Origin: Pseudokineococcus marinus
GTDB taxonomy: Bacteria; Actinomycetota; Actinomycetes; Actinomycetales; Quadrisphaeraceae
NCBI RefSeq assembly: GCF_037482405.1
Contig: NZ_JBBHZZ010000001.1
Span: 558,001 to 622,000, forward strand
DNA length: 64,000 bases
Reading direction: 5' to 3'
Shown piece by piece: positions 34,489 to 43,390 of this stretch (position 1 is its first letter; each line of letters opens with the position of its first letter). The position numbers were made by a program, and so were the translations under genes. The notes below the pieces were generated by a model, which saw nothing but the letters and a program-made list of their open reading frames with translations, was not told where the DNA came from and searched no databases.

Positions 34489-35610
34489 TCAGGCGGCGGC
34501 CGCGGCCAGCAGGCCGTCGACGTCGCGGGCGTCGCGCAGGGACGAGCGCCCGGCCTCCCACGACGCGAGGAGGTGGTCCCCCGCCACGCCGTCGAGCGCC
34601 ATGACGACGGACGCACCGAGCAGGACGTCGTCGGTGCGGTCGGGGTGCTGGCGGGCGAAGCCGCCGGCCAGGTCGTGGGCCGCGATCTGCTCGTGGACGG
34701 CGTCGGCCTCGACGTGCTCGTCGAAGAACCACGTCGCGTCGCGGTCGAAGCCGAGGCGCCGCATGCCCGCGCCGTAGCGGCGGTTGGGCAGCGACGACGT
34801 CATCTCGAAGGCGGCGAGGTGGCCGACGACGGCGCCGACGAGCCGTCGGTTGAGGCCGAACAGCGCCATCGCCGTGGAGCTGACCAGCGTCGTCGCCGGC
34901 ACCTCGTCGACGTAGGCGCCGTAGGTGTCGTCGAGCCCGAGGGCGCGCATCGTGCGGGCGAAGAGGGCCGCGTGCATGCGGTCGGGGCGTCCACCGCCGT
35001 ACTCGTCGGCCTGGATCTCCACCATGGCCGCCTTCACCGGGCCCTCGAGGCGGGGGATGGCCCAGGTGTGGGGGTCCGCCTCCTTGAGGTGGTAGACGGA
35101 CCGGTGGACCATGAGCTCGCGGAAGTGGTCGAGCGTCGCGCGCCGGGCCAGGTGCGTCGACAGCCCACCGGGCCCCTCCTCGGCCGTGAGGGCGAAGAGG
35201 GCCTCGGGCACCTCCTCGGGCGCCACGCCCGTCGGCGCCGGGACGACCTCCCGCAGAGCGGCTTCCAGCGCGCCCTCGAGCAACTGCCGGGCGGCGACGA
35301 CGTCGAGGTCCCACTCGAAGCGGTCGCCGGCCCCGCCGAAGCCGCGGAAGGACAGCTCCTGCAGCGTCCACAGGGCGAGCTGCAGGTCCTCGTCGCGGAT
35401 CACCTCGTCCGCCGCGAGCGCGCGACGGTCCAGCTCGGCGGCGGTCGTGCGGCGCAGGTCGGCGGGCGTCGTGGGCCCGCCCGCGAGGACGTCGACGACG
35501 GCCTCCGACACCGGCCCCCGGCCGGCGGGCAGCCCGACGGGGGCGCCTGTGGTGCGGACGGACGGTCCTGCGGCCGTGCTGCGGTCGGTCGTGCTGGTCG
35601 TGCTCGTCAT
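34489..35610 (-). CDS. Iron-containing redox enzyme family protein (heme-oxygenase-like di-iron fold)
   Basis: 373 residues, all-helical. Metal-ligand motifs of the HDO family are visible: THLARRATLDHFRELMVHRS, MVEIQADEYGGGRPDRMHAA (the family's EYGGG-x-x-x-x-MH motif) and FFDEHVEADAVHEQIAAHDL. HDO enzymes use two irons and oxygen for oxidative chemistry on varied substrates. Start at ATG 35608-35610. The divergent neighbour starting 20 bases away encodes a CDGSH iron-sulfur protein, a plausible electron donor. First gene of the three-gene series ending with the dehydrogenase. Confidence 0.85.
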   Translation of the reverse strand: MTSTTSTTDRSTAAGPSVRTTGAPVGLPAGRGPVSEAVVDVLAGGPTTPADLRRTTAAELDRRALAADEVIRDEDLQLALWTLQELSFRGFGGAGDRFEWDLDVVAARQLLEGALEAALREVVPAPTGVAPEEVPEALFALTAEEGPGGLSTHLARRATLDHFRELMVHRSVYHLKEADPHTWAIPRLEGPVKAAMVEIQADEYGGGRPDRMHAALFARTMRALGLDDTYGAYVDEVPATTLVSSTAMALFGLNRRLVGAVVGHLAAFEMTSSLPNRRYGAGMRRLGFDRDATWFFDEHVEADAVHEQIAAHDLAGGFARQHPDRTDDVLLGASVVMALDGVAGDHLLASWEAGRSSLRDARDVDGLLAAAAA

Positions 35611-35630
35611 CTCCGGCTCCCCGGCTCGCG

Positions 35631-35996
35631 GTGCGTGCCGCCGTCGCTCACGCTCGGGCGGTGGTCTCCTCCTCCCGCCCCCCGCTCGCCACCGTCCCCG
35701 CTGCGCGGGAGGACGAGGACGGGCCGAGGACGACGTCCCGGCAGGACGACGACGAGCTCCTCCCCCCGCCACCGGCCCGCGAGGCCCAGGACCCGGGAGG
35801 GGCCGGGGGCGCCACGATCACGGTGTGCCCCGACGGGCCCCTGCTCGTGCGCGGCGACGTCGACATCGTCGGCACGGACGGCGAGCCCGTGGAGCGCCGG
35901 CGGAGCACGGTGGCCCTGTGCCGGTGCGGTCGCTCCTCGATCGCCCCGTACTGCGACGGGAGCCACAAGGTGCGCAAGGGGCCGCGACGGGGCTGA
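35631..35996 (+). CDS. CDGSH iron-sulfur domain protein
   Basis: 121 residues if read from GTG 35631; only about residues 60-121 are conserved. The 2Fe-2S motif is canonical: CRCGRSSIAPYCDGSH (three Cys and one His). Upstream in the protein is TVCPDGPLLVRGDVDIVGTD, usual in small CDGSH proteins. The N-terminal 58 residues look disordered and the true start could be later, since no ribosome site is clear. Divergent from the HDO iron enzyme, suggesting shared regulation and electron transfer. Confidence 0.78.
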   Translation: MRAAVAHARAVVSSSRPPLATVPAAREDEDGPRTTSRQDDDELLPPPPAREAQDPGGAGGATITVCPDGPLLVRGDVDIVGTDGEPVERRRSTVALCRCGRSSIAPYCDGSHKVRKGPRRG

Positions 35997-36194
35997 GGCG
36001 CGTCGGCGGGGAGCAGGGCCGGGCACCGCGGCGACGTCGCGGGCGGACGTCGTCGGCCCTGGTCTGGACCTGGGCCCACCCTGCTCCGCGCGGGGGCGCC
36101 CCGCACCCCGAGGACGGGCACGGCCGCGTCGGTAGCCTCGCGGCCGGTCGGCGCCGCTCGGGAGCGGGCGCCTCGAGGACGGGAGGACCGGCGC

Positions 36195-37253
36195 GTGCGG
36201 GTCGTCTACAACAGCTTCAACGGGCGCTACGCCGACAGCCCGCGAGCGGTGCACGAGGCGCTGCTCGCGCGCGGCGACGGCACCGAGCACGTGTGGCTCC
36301 TCGACGAGCGGCACCGCGCGGGCTTCCCCGAGGGCGTCGCGACCGTCGGCGTCGGCACGCCCGCGGCGGAAGACGCCCTGCGGCGGGCCGACGTCGTCGT
36401 CGCCAACACCCACATGCCGCTGGACTGGGAGCCCACGCCCGGCTGCACCTACGTGCAGACCTGGCACGGCACCCCGCTGAAGCGCATCCACGGCGACGCG
36501 CACACCCAGTACGACGACGACCTCATGGCCCGCCTGCAGGCCGAGGTCGACCGGTGGAGCTGCCTCGTCGGCCCGGGCGCCGCCGGCAGCGAGCTGCTGC
36601 GCAGCGCCTTCCGCTACTCCGGGCCGGTGCTGAGCACGGGCTACCCGCGCAACGACGTCCTCCACGCGCCCGACGCCGGCGAGCGGCGCGCCGCCGTCCG
36701 GGCCCGCCTGGGGCTCGCCGAGGGCGAGCGGGCCGTCCTCTACGCCCCCACGTGGCGCGACGACGAGGACCTCGCCGAGCCCGGCGTCCCGCTCGGCCTC
36801 GACGCCGCCCGCCTCGCCGACCACCTCGGCGAGGGCTGGCGCGTGCTCATGCGGCTGCACTACTTCGTGCAGCGGGTCCCCGGCGTGGAGCACGAGCGGG
36901 TCCTCGACGTCGGCGGGCACCCCGACATCGCCGACCTGTACCTGGCGGCCGACGCCTTCGTCACCGACTACTCGTCGTCGCTCTTCGACGTCGCCCCGAC
37001 GTCCCTGCCGGTCCTGCTCTACGCCTACGACCTCGAGCACTACCGCGACCGGCTGCGCGGCTTCTACCTCGACCTCGACGAGGAGTCCCCCGGCCCCGTG
37101 GTGCGCACGCAGGACGCGCTGGAGGACGCCCTCCTGTCCCTGCCCGCGGTGACGGACGCGTGGGCCGGGCGGCGCGCCGCCTTCGTGGAGCGCTGGTGCC
37201 CGCACGACGACGGCGGCGCGACGGCCCGCCTCCTCGAGGCGGCGCGGCTGTGA
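36195..37253 (+). CDS. CDP-glycerol glycerophosphotransferase family protein (TagB/TagF-like)
   Basis: 352 residues. Family motifs are present: TYVQTWHGTPLKRIHGD (His91), LYAPTWRDDEDL and FVTDYSSSLFDVAPTSLPVL. Such enzymes add glycerol- or ribitol-phosphate units to wall teichoic acids or related polymers, or transfer sugars in related wall polymers. GGGAGGACC precedes the GTG. No membrane helix. The next gene overlaps it by four bases. Confidence 0.85.
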   Translation: MRVVYNSFNGRYADSPRAVHEALLARGDGTEHVWLLDERHRAGFPEGVATVGVGTPAAEDALRRADVVVANTHMPLDWEPTPGCTYVQTWHGTPLKRIHGDAHTQYDDDLMARLQAEVDRWSCLVGPGAAGSELLRSAFRYSGPVLSTGYPRNDVLHAPDAGERRAAVRARLGLAEGERAVLYAPTWRDDEDLAEPGVPLGLDAARLADHLGEGWRVLMRLHYFVQRVPGVEHERVLDVGGHPDIADLYLAADAFVTDYSSSLFDVAPTSLPVLLYAYDLEHYRDRLRGFYLDLDEESPGPVVRTQDALEDALLSLPAVTDAWAGRRAAFVERWCPHDDGGATARLLEAARL

Positions 37254-37630
37254 GCGGCCGTCCCCCGGGGCCGGAGCGGGCGGTGGGGCTGGCGGCCCGC
37301 CTGCCGCGGGGCGTCGGCCTGCCGGAGCGGCCCCTGCCGCCGTCCGGGCTCGGGGCCCGGCGCACCGCTGACGGGCTCGCCGTCACCGCCCTCGGCAGCG
37401 GCACCTGCCCCGCCTACCCGGTCGACGTCGAGCTGCAGCGCGGCGCGGGCGTGCGGGGGCGCGACCGGGTGCGTGTCGTGCTCGACGACGCCCACCCCGG
37501 GCAGCCGTGCACGCGCGACCTCGTGCCGACGACCCACGTCGTCGCGCTGCCCGAGGGGGCACCGGCCGCAGGGCACCTCGAGGTGCTCGTCGTGCTCGGC
37601 CCCGTCGAGGAGGTCGCCGTCGTCCACTGA
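37250..37630 (+). CDS. Hypothetical protein sharing a two-cysteine beta domain with 50085-50585
   Basis: 126 residues. The C-terminal 75 residues (GSGTCPAYPVDVELQRGAGV, then RVRVVLDD and PCTRDLVPTTHVVALPEGAP, LEVLVVLG) align by eye with the lipoprotein at 50085: C-P, then C-T-x-D-L-x-P-T, then ALPEG/PLPEE and LEVVVI. The two Cys probably form a disulfide, yet this protein has no signal peptide. GTG start overlaps the preceding stop. Function unknown. Confidence 0.65.
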   Translation: MSGRPPGPERAVGLAARLPRGVGLPERPLPPSGLGARRTADGLAVTALGSGTCPAYPVDVELQRGAGVRGRDRVRVVLDDAHPGQPCTRDLVPTTHVVALPEGAPAAGHLEVLVVLGPVEEVAVVH

Positions 37631-37660
37631 CGGCGGGCACCAGGGCCCTCGACCCGACAT

Positions 37661-37704
37661 GCACGACGGCGCCGCCCCCGCAGGGGCGACGCCGTCGGTC
37701 GTGC
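37661..37704. terminator. Bidirectional terminator between convergent genes
   Basis: GCACGAC-GGCGCCGCCCC pairs with GGGGCGACGCC...GTCGTGC across a CGCA loop, with a small bulge. It lies in the 111-base spacer between the converging hypothetical gene (ends 37630) and thioredoxin gene (ends 37742). Confidence 0.65.
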
Positions 37705-37741
37705 GTGCGTGCGGCCGCCGGGCCGGCGCTGCTGCTCCGCG

Positions 37742-38140
37742 TCAGCGAGCCTGGGCCGCCGCGGCCTGCTCGGACTCGTGCTGCGCCAGGGCCTCGGCGT
37801 AGCGCTGCTTGACCTCGTCCATGTCGAGGCCGCGCAGCTGGCCGATGAGGTCCTCCAGCGCCGGCTGCGGCAGGGCGCCGGGCTGGCTGAAGACGGGGAT
37901 GCCGTCGCGGTAGGCCACGAGCGTCGGGATCGACGTGATGCCGTACCGCGCCGCCAGCTCCTGCTCGGCCTCGGTGTCCACCTTCGCGAAGGTGATGTCC
38001 TCGTTGGCCTCGGAGGCCTTCTCGTACACCGGCGCGAAGCTGCGGCACGGGCCGCACCACTCCGCCCAGAAGTCGATGAGGACGATGCCGTCCTTGACGG
38101 TCTCGTCGTGCTGGTCCAGCGTCAGCTCGCGCGTCGTCAT
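37742..38140 (-). CDS. Thioredoxin
   Basis: 132 residues with active site WCGPC (Cys29, Cys32) in LIDFWAEWCGPCRSF, the cis-Pro loop GITSIPTLVAYRDG and a helical Glu/Gln/Ala-rich tail (ALAQHESEQAAAAQ) longer than standard thioredoxin. A cytoplasmic protein disulfide reductase. Single gene, ATG at 38138-38140. Confidence 0.93.
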   Translation of the reverse strand: MTTRELTLDQHDETVKDGIVLIDFWAEWCGPCRSFAPVYEKASEANEDITFAKVDTEAEQELAARYGITSIPTLVAYRDGIPVFSQPGALPQPALEDLIGQLRGLDMDEVKQRYAEALAQHESEQAAAAQAR

Positions 38141-38270
38141 GGTGCGGACAACCCGCGGGCCGGCGCACGTGTTCCCCCGCTCGTGGGCACGGGAGAGCTG
38201 CAGGGCACGATCCGGTCACGACCGCAGGCCGATCTCCGACATCGATGGACGAGACGGGCACGGTGGGTGC

Positions 38271-38507
38271 ATGTCCCTCCCCCCGCAGACCCTCTACTGC
38301 GTGCGGTGCGCCGACCTCGCCGTCCGCGACGCCTCCTCGCCGGAGCGCGACGGCGACCGGCCCGACCAGGTGCGCTTCGAGGCCACCGGGCCGGGCGAGG
38401 TCGCCGAGGTGCGCCCCGGCGTCTGGTCGGTGCCCCGCGCGGCCGTGCTGCGCGGCGGGGACGGCCTGTGCCTGGGCTGCGCGGCGGTGACGGCGCCGCG
38501 GCGCTGA
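38271..38507 (+). CDS. Small hypothetical protein with two CxxC pairs
   Basis: 78 residues with Cys pairs near each end: TLYCVRCADLAVRD and GLCLGCAAVTAPRR. This suggests a small zinc-ribbon-like or metal-binding protein. The frame shows G/C-ending codons throughout. No clear ribosome site, and no family recognised. The 226-base spacer that follows (38508-38733) contains nothing I can support. Confidence 0.5.
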   Translation: MSLPPQTLYCVRCADLAVRDASSPERDGDRPDQVRFEATGPGEVAEVRPGVWSVPRAAVLRGGDGLCLGCAAVTAPRR

Positions 38508-38733
38508 CGCGGCGTGGCCCGCGGCGCAGGCTCCCGGCTCCGGTCCGGGGCGGGCTGCTCGTGACCGAGGTGCGCGAAGACCTCCAGTGCGGGGCCCCCG
38601 TGGTCGATGCTGGACCCGCCAGCCGGCGCCAGGTCCTCGACCCCGCACCGGTCCCCGGGACCGTTGAGCAGCAGCGGCCCGGGCGTCCCGCGCTCGCGCG
38701 CGTGACGGGTCCGTTCCACCAGCCGGGGACGCC

Positions 38734-40098
38734 ATGACCACCGAGCGCACCTCCCAGCGGCCCACCTCGCCCCCGTGGACCCGCCCCGCAGCCTCCGCCC
38801 GCGACCGCGACGACGCCGACGGCTGGTCCGCCGCCGAGCGCGCGGGCGTCCAGCGCGTCCTCGACCGCGTGCGCGCCCACCTCGGCGCCGAGATCGCGTG
38901 GGTCTCCGAGTTCACGGGCGCCCCGGCGGAGCGGTCGACGGGCGGCCGGGGCGACGGGTCGTGGGGCGGTCCGGAGGACGCGGCGGGGGGCGCACGCCAG
39001 GTCCTGCGCGCCGGCAGCGGCGACCTGACGTCGATGCGGGTCGCGGTCGGCGGCGGCACGAGCCTCGAGGGCTCGTTCTGCGTGCGCGTGCTCTCGGGCG
39101 CCCTCCCGCCCGTGGTGCCCGACGCCAGGCGCCACCCCGTGGCGCGCGACCTGGCCGTCACCGAGGACCTCGGCATCGGCTCCTACGTCGGGGCGCCCCT
39201 CCGCGCCGCCGACGGCACGCCCGTCGGGATGCTCTGCTGCCTCAGCCGGCACCCCGACCCCTCGCTCGACGCCGCGGCCGCCCGGGTGGCCGCGCTCGCG
39301 GCCGACCTCGTCGCCGACGTCCTCGCCTCGCCGGAGGCCGTCGAGCGGCGCGAGCGCGCCCGGCGCGACGAGCGCATCACCGGTGTGCTCGAGCGCGGCG
39401 CCCTGCGCACCGTCTTCCACCCCGTCGTGCGGGTCTCCGACCGGGGCGCCGTCGGCTACGAGGCCCTGACGCGGGTCGAGGACCCGGCGTTCCCCGGCCC
39501 GGCGCACGCCTTCGCCGCGGCCAGCGCCGCCGGCATCGGCGTCGAGCTGGAGCTGCTCGCGGCGCGCCGGGCGCTCGAGCACCTCGACAGGGTCCCCGCC
39601 GGGGCCTGGACCGGCGTCAACCTGTCGGCCGAGGCGCTCCTCGACCCGCGGGCGCTGGAGCTGCTGCTGCCCCTGGGGCACCGGCGGGTCGCCGTCGAGC
39701 TGACCGAGCACACGCAGGTGCCCGACTACGCCCGGCTCACCGCGGTGACCGACCGCCTCCGCGCCGCCCGCCTGCTGCTCGTCGTCGACGACGCGGGCGC
39801 CGGGTACGCCAGCCTGCGCCACGTCCTGCGCCTGCGTCCCGACGTCATCAAGCTCGACCTCGAGGTCGTGCGCGGCGTCGACGTCGACCCCGTCCACCGG
39901 GCCATGACCCGCTCGATGGTCGGCTTCGCCGCCGAGGCGGGGGCCGCGCTCGTCGCCGAGGGCGTGGAGACGGAGTCCGAGCACGCGGCGCTGGCCGCCC
40001 TCGGCGTCGCCCACGCCCAGGGGTACCTCTACGGGCGCCCGGGGCGGCTGCCGGGGGACGACGACGGCGCCGTGCCCGCGCCACGACCCGCGGGTTGA
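38734..40098 (+). CDS. GAF-EAL c-di-GMP phosphodiesterase
   Basis: 454 residues. A GAF domain (about 30-205) contains SYVGAPLRAADGTPVGMLCC. The EAL domain (215-440) has VGYEALTRVEDPAFPGP (the EAL motif), AWTGVNLSAEALLDP, AVELTEHTQVPDY, LLVVDDAGAGYASL, VIKLDLEVVRGVDVD, LVAEGVETESEHAAL and AQGYLYGRPG. The usual metal and catalytic residues appear in place, so it is probably an active c-di-GMP hydrolase counteracting the three GGDEF proteins nearby. ATG start with weak ribosome site. Confidence 0.9.
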   Translation: MTTERTSQRPTSPPWTRPAASARDRDDADGWSAAERAGVQRVLDRVRAHLGAEIAWVSEFTGAPAERSTGGRGDGSWGGPEDAAGGARQVLRAGSGDLTSMRVAVGGGTSLEGSFCVRVLSGALPPVVPDARRHPVARDLAVTEDLGIGSYVGAPLRAADGTPVGMLCCLSRHPDPSLDAAAARVAALAADLVADVLASPEAVERRERARRDERITGVLERGALRTVFHPVVRVSDRGAVGYEALTRVEDPAFPGPAHAFAAASAAGIGVELELLAARRALEHLDRVPAGAWTGVNLSAEALLDPRALELLLPLGHRRVAVELTEHTQVPDYARLTAVTDRLRAARLLLVVDDAGAGYASLRHVLRLRPDVIKLDLEVVRGVDVDPVHRAMTRSMVGFAAEAGAALVAEGVETESEHAALAALGVAHAQGYLYGRPGRLPGDDDGAVPAPRPAG

Positions 40099-40135
40099 GC
40101 GGGCGCGAGGGGAGGCGTCCGGCGGCGGGACGGCG

Positions 40136-41413
40136 TCAGAACCAGGTGCGCCCGAGCACGGCGGCCGACGGGTCGTGCAGGAGCGCGCCGAGCCGCCGCG
40201 CCGCACCGGGGGTGCGCTCGTCGACGTCCCCGGCCGCGACGTGGCCGACGAGCGGCACCTGCCCGAGGACGACCGAGCCCAGGACGGCGACGGGCAGGAC
40301 GACGTCGGGCTCGGCCGCCGTCGCCTCGACGTCGGCCGTGCCGTCCGCGCCCACCTCGAGGCGCCAGCGGCCGCCGGCGAGGCCGGCGTCGTCGCGGACC
40401 TCGAGGACGCAGGCGCCTGCGGTGGCGTAGCGGCGGGCGGTGAGCGCCGCCGGGACGTCGAGGACCCGCACCCAGTGGAAGTCGCTGCGCTCGTGCTGCC
40501 GGGCGGCCCGCTCGTCGACGAGCAGGTGGGGCAGCGGCTCGAGCGGGGACCGGAAGGGCGCGCTCGCGCCCACGACGAGGTCGAGGTCGGCGAGGTGGCG
40601 CCACAGCGCCGTCGTCGCGTCCGGGCCGTCGGCGAGGAGGTCCAGCACCTCGGCGGTCGTCGCCGGGCGCCGGGCCTCCTCCCGCTCGACGGCGCGGTAG
40701 CGCAGGACCCCCACGACCCGGCCCACGTCGTCGCGCGCGACGACGGCCGGCCGCTGCAGGTGCGGGTCGGTGCCGCTGCCGTCGTCCTCCAGCCCGAGGG
40801 CCAGGCGCCACCACCGGGGGTCGCGCGGCGTGGCGCCCGGCGAGCGGGCGGCGAGCCGGTCGTGCAGCGGGACGGCGAGGTCGACGAGGTCGGCGTCCTC
40901 CGCCAGCTCGAGGGAGACGCGCCCCTCGCGCACCGGGTCGCCGCGGAAGCGCGCCCCCCGCGCGTCGAGGGTCCAGCGGCAGGCCTCGGTGGCCGCGCCG
41001 AAGCCGAAGCGGCCGTAGATCGGCGCCTCGGCGGCGATGAGCACGGCGAGCGCGTCCCCCCGCTCGCGCGCCTCCTGGAGGTCGGTGGCCATGAGGCAGC
41101 TCAGCAGCCCCCGGCGCCGGTGGGTGGCCGCCACGACGACGGAGCTGACGGCCTGGGCCAGCGCACTCCCTCCCGGGACGGGCAGGTCGACGCCGTAGGA
41201 GCGGAACGTGGCGACGACGCGGCCGGCGTCCACCGCCACGCGGCGGCGGTGCCCGGCCATGGCGCGCCGTCGGGACTCGACCGCCGCGGGCGTGGCGCGC
41301 CGCGCCTCGAGGAAGCCCCGGCGGCCCAGGGCCACCCACTGCTCGTGCTCGTCCTCGTGCATGTCGCGGAGCTCGAACCCGTCCGCGCGCCGCTCGGTCC
41401 CCTCGCCGCTCAC
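40136..41413 (-). CDS. Eis-like GNAT N-acetyltransferase
   Basis: 425 residues with the Eis tripartite layout: N-terminal GNAT (1-150, with VVVAATHRRRGLLSCLMATD as CoA-binding loop), the signature PIYGRFGFGAATEACRW, a second GNAT-like region and a C-terminal sterol-carrier-like domain ending in Phe425, whose carboxylate is catalytic in Eis. Known relatives acetylate lysines or aminoglycosides at multiple sites. ATG 41411-41413. It could give aminoglycoside tolerance, but that is not shown. Confidence 0.85.
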   Translation of the reverse strand: MSGEGTERRADGFELRDMHEDEHEQWVALGRRGFLEARRATPAAVESRRRAMAGHRRRVAVDAGRVVATFRSYGVDLPVPGGSALAQAVSSVVVAATHRRRGLLSCLMATDLQEARERGDALAVLIAAEAPIYGRFGFGAATEACRWTLDARGARFRGDPVREGRVSLELAEDADLVDLAVPLHDRLAARSPGATPRDPRWWRLALGLEDDGSGTDPHLQRPAVVARDDVGRVVGVLRYRAVEREEARRPATTAEVLDLLADGPDATTALWRHLADLDLVVGASAPFRSPLEPLPHLLVDERAARQHERSDFHWVRVLDVPAALTARRYATAGACVLEVRDDAGLAGGRWRLEVGADGTADVEATAAEPDVVLPVAVLGSVVLGQVPLVGHVAAGDVDERTPGAARRLGALLHDPSAAVLGRTWF

Positions 41414-41624
41414 GCCCGCGACGCTAGCGACCCGGGCGACGGTCGACCCCCGTCCCGTCGTGGGGGCCGGCGCACGTCCTCGCCCGGGGAGATGTTTCGA
41501 CGCTCAACTAGGCCGTCCGGGGGGAGTGGCGGCGGCAGCGGGCTCGAGGCGGCGCGGGGTGGTCAGGGCGCCGGGGCCGAGCGCCGACAGAGCACGAGAC
41601 GCCTTCGACGACAGGAGCACCGCC

Positions 41625-43175
41625 GTGTTCGGCAGGTCCACCACGCCCGCCCCCCGCCTCCGCGAGGAGGTGGAGGCCCTCCAGGCCGACGTCACCGCGC
41701 TCACCGAGGTCGTCCGCGCCGTCGGCGAGGCCGACTCCCCGGCGGCCGCCGTCGGCGCCGCGCTCGAGGCGGTGCGGGAGCGCTTCGGCTGGGCCTACGC
41801 GTCGTACTGGGCGCTCGACCCCGGGGCCGGCGTCCTGCGCTTCGCGCAGGAGAGCGGCAGCGCCGGCAGCGAGTTCCGCGAGGTCACGCGGGCCGCGTCC
41901 TTCGCCGAGGGCGTCGGCCTCTCCGGTCGCGCCTGGCGGCGGCGCGAGCTCGTCGTCGTCGAGGACCTGTCCGAGCTCGCCGACTGCGTGCGCGCGGACG
42001 CCGCGGGCCGCGCCGGCGTGCGCAGCGGCGTCTGCTTCCCCGTGCTCGAGGGCGGGCGGGTGGTCGGGACGATGGACTTCTTCACGACCGAGCGCCTCTC
42101 CCCCTCCCCGGGTCGTCTCGCCGTGCTGCGCTCCGTCGCCATCCTCGTCTCCGCGGCGCTGGAGCGGCTCGAGGAGGCCGTGCGCCAGGAGCGCTCCGCC
42201 CAGGACGTCGCCGCCGTCTCGACGGTGCTGCGGGAGCTCACCGCGGCGCGCGACGCGGAGGCCGCCCTCAGCGCGGCGCTCGACACCGTCCGCCGCGAGT
42301 TCGGCTGGCAGTACGGCTCCTTCTGGCGCCTCGACGAGGCCGCGCAGGTCCTGCGCTTCGCCCAGGAGTCCGGCGACGCCGGCGCCGAGTTCCGCCAGGT
42401 CACGCTCGCGGCGTCCTTCGCCCGCGGTGTCGGCCTCTCCGGCCGGGCCTGGGACCGGGGCGACCTCGTCTTCGTCGAGGACCTCGGCGAGCTCGCCGAC
42501 TGCGTGCGCGCCCCCGCGGCGCAGCGGGCCGGCGTGCGGTCAGGGGTGTGCCTGCCCGTCGTCGTGGGAGGCCGCCTGGTGGGGACGATGGACTTCTTCG
42601 CCACCCGCACCCTGACCCTCTCCGACAGCCGGACGAGCTCGCTGCGCAGCACCGCCTTCCTCGTCGGCCAGGCGCTCGAGCGCCTCGGCGCCCAGGAGCG
42701 CCTGCGGACGGCGGGCGAGGAGCTGCTCACCTCCATCGGCGAGGTCGAGCGCGGCGTCGTCACGGCCACGGACGTCGCCACCCGCTCCGGCGCCCTCACC
42801 GTGGAGGCCGACGCCCAGGTGGACGCGCTCGGCCGGGCCAGCGCCGAGATCACCGACGTCGTGGCGGCCATCACGGCCATCGCCGCCCAGACGAAGCTCC
42901 TGGCCCTGAACGCCACCATCGAGGCCGCCCGCGCCGGCGAGGCCGGGCGCGGCTTCGCCGTCGTCGCCGGCGAGGTCAAGAGCCTGTCGGGGGAGACCGA
43001 GCGGGCGACCCACGACGTCGACGAGCGCGTGCGGAGCATCCAGGAGCGGGTCGACGCCGTCACGACGTCGCTCGCCGGCATCAGCGCCGCCGTCGGCGAG
43101 CTGAACGAGGTCCAGACGATGATCGGCGGCGTCCTCACCGAGCAGCTGGCGGTGACGCGCGCCATCCTCGGCTGA
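41625..43175 (+). CDS. Soluble GAF-GAF-methyl-accepting signalling protein
   Basis: 516 residues without membrane segments. The two GAF domains (about 25-185 and 195-345) are near copies: RFAQESG, EFREVT/EFRQVT, GVGLSGRAW, VVEDLSELADCVR / VEDLGELADCVR, GVRSGVCFP / GVRSGVCLP, VVGTMDFF / LVGTMDFF. The MCP signalling domain (about 355-512) has the hairpin tip IAAQTKLLALNATIEAARAG and GFAVVAGEVKSLS. A cytoplasmic chemoreceptor-like sensor. GTG start with AGGAGC upstream. Conserved Cys residues in each GAF might bind a cofactor. Confidence 0.9.
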   Translation: MFGRSTTPAPRLREEVEALQADVTALTEVVRAVGEADSPAAAVGAALEAVRERFGWAYASYWALDPGAGVLRFAQESGSAGSEFREVTRAASFAEGVGLSGRAWRRRELVVVEDLSELADCVRADAAGRAGVRSGVCFPVLEGGRVVGTMDFFTTERLSPSPGRLAVLRSVAILVSAALERLEEAVRQERSAQDVAAVSTVLRELTAARDAEAALSAALDTVRREFGWQYGSFWRLDEAAQVLRFAQESGDAGAEFRQVTLAASFARGVGLSGRAWDRGDLVFVEDLGELADCVRAPAAQRAGVRSGVCLPVVVGGRLVGTMDFFATRTLTLSDSRTSSLRSTAFLVGQALERLGAQERLRTAGEELLTSIGEVERGVVTATDVATRSGALTVEADAQVDALGRASAEITDVVAAITAIAAQTKLLALNATIEAARAGEAGRGFAVVAGEVKSLSGETERATHDVDERVRSIQERVDAVTTSLAGISAAVGELNEVQTMIGGVLTEQLAVTRAILG

Positions 43176-43390
43176 CGAGGCCGGACGCCCCCTCTGAGCC
43201 GAGACGCGTTCCGCCCCAACGGCTCACCGGGTCGCCGTCCCGGGCTGTCCTCGACCGTGTTGTCGGGGTCGGTCGCGCTCACTAACGTGACCCGCGATCC
43301 GGCGCTCCCAAGACCCCGCTGCGCCTGCCGATGTCCCGCACCGCTCACCGCGGAAGACCGGGTTCGCACCCCCCTTCGACAGGAGCTGCC

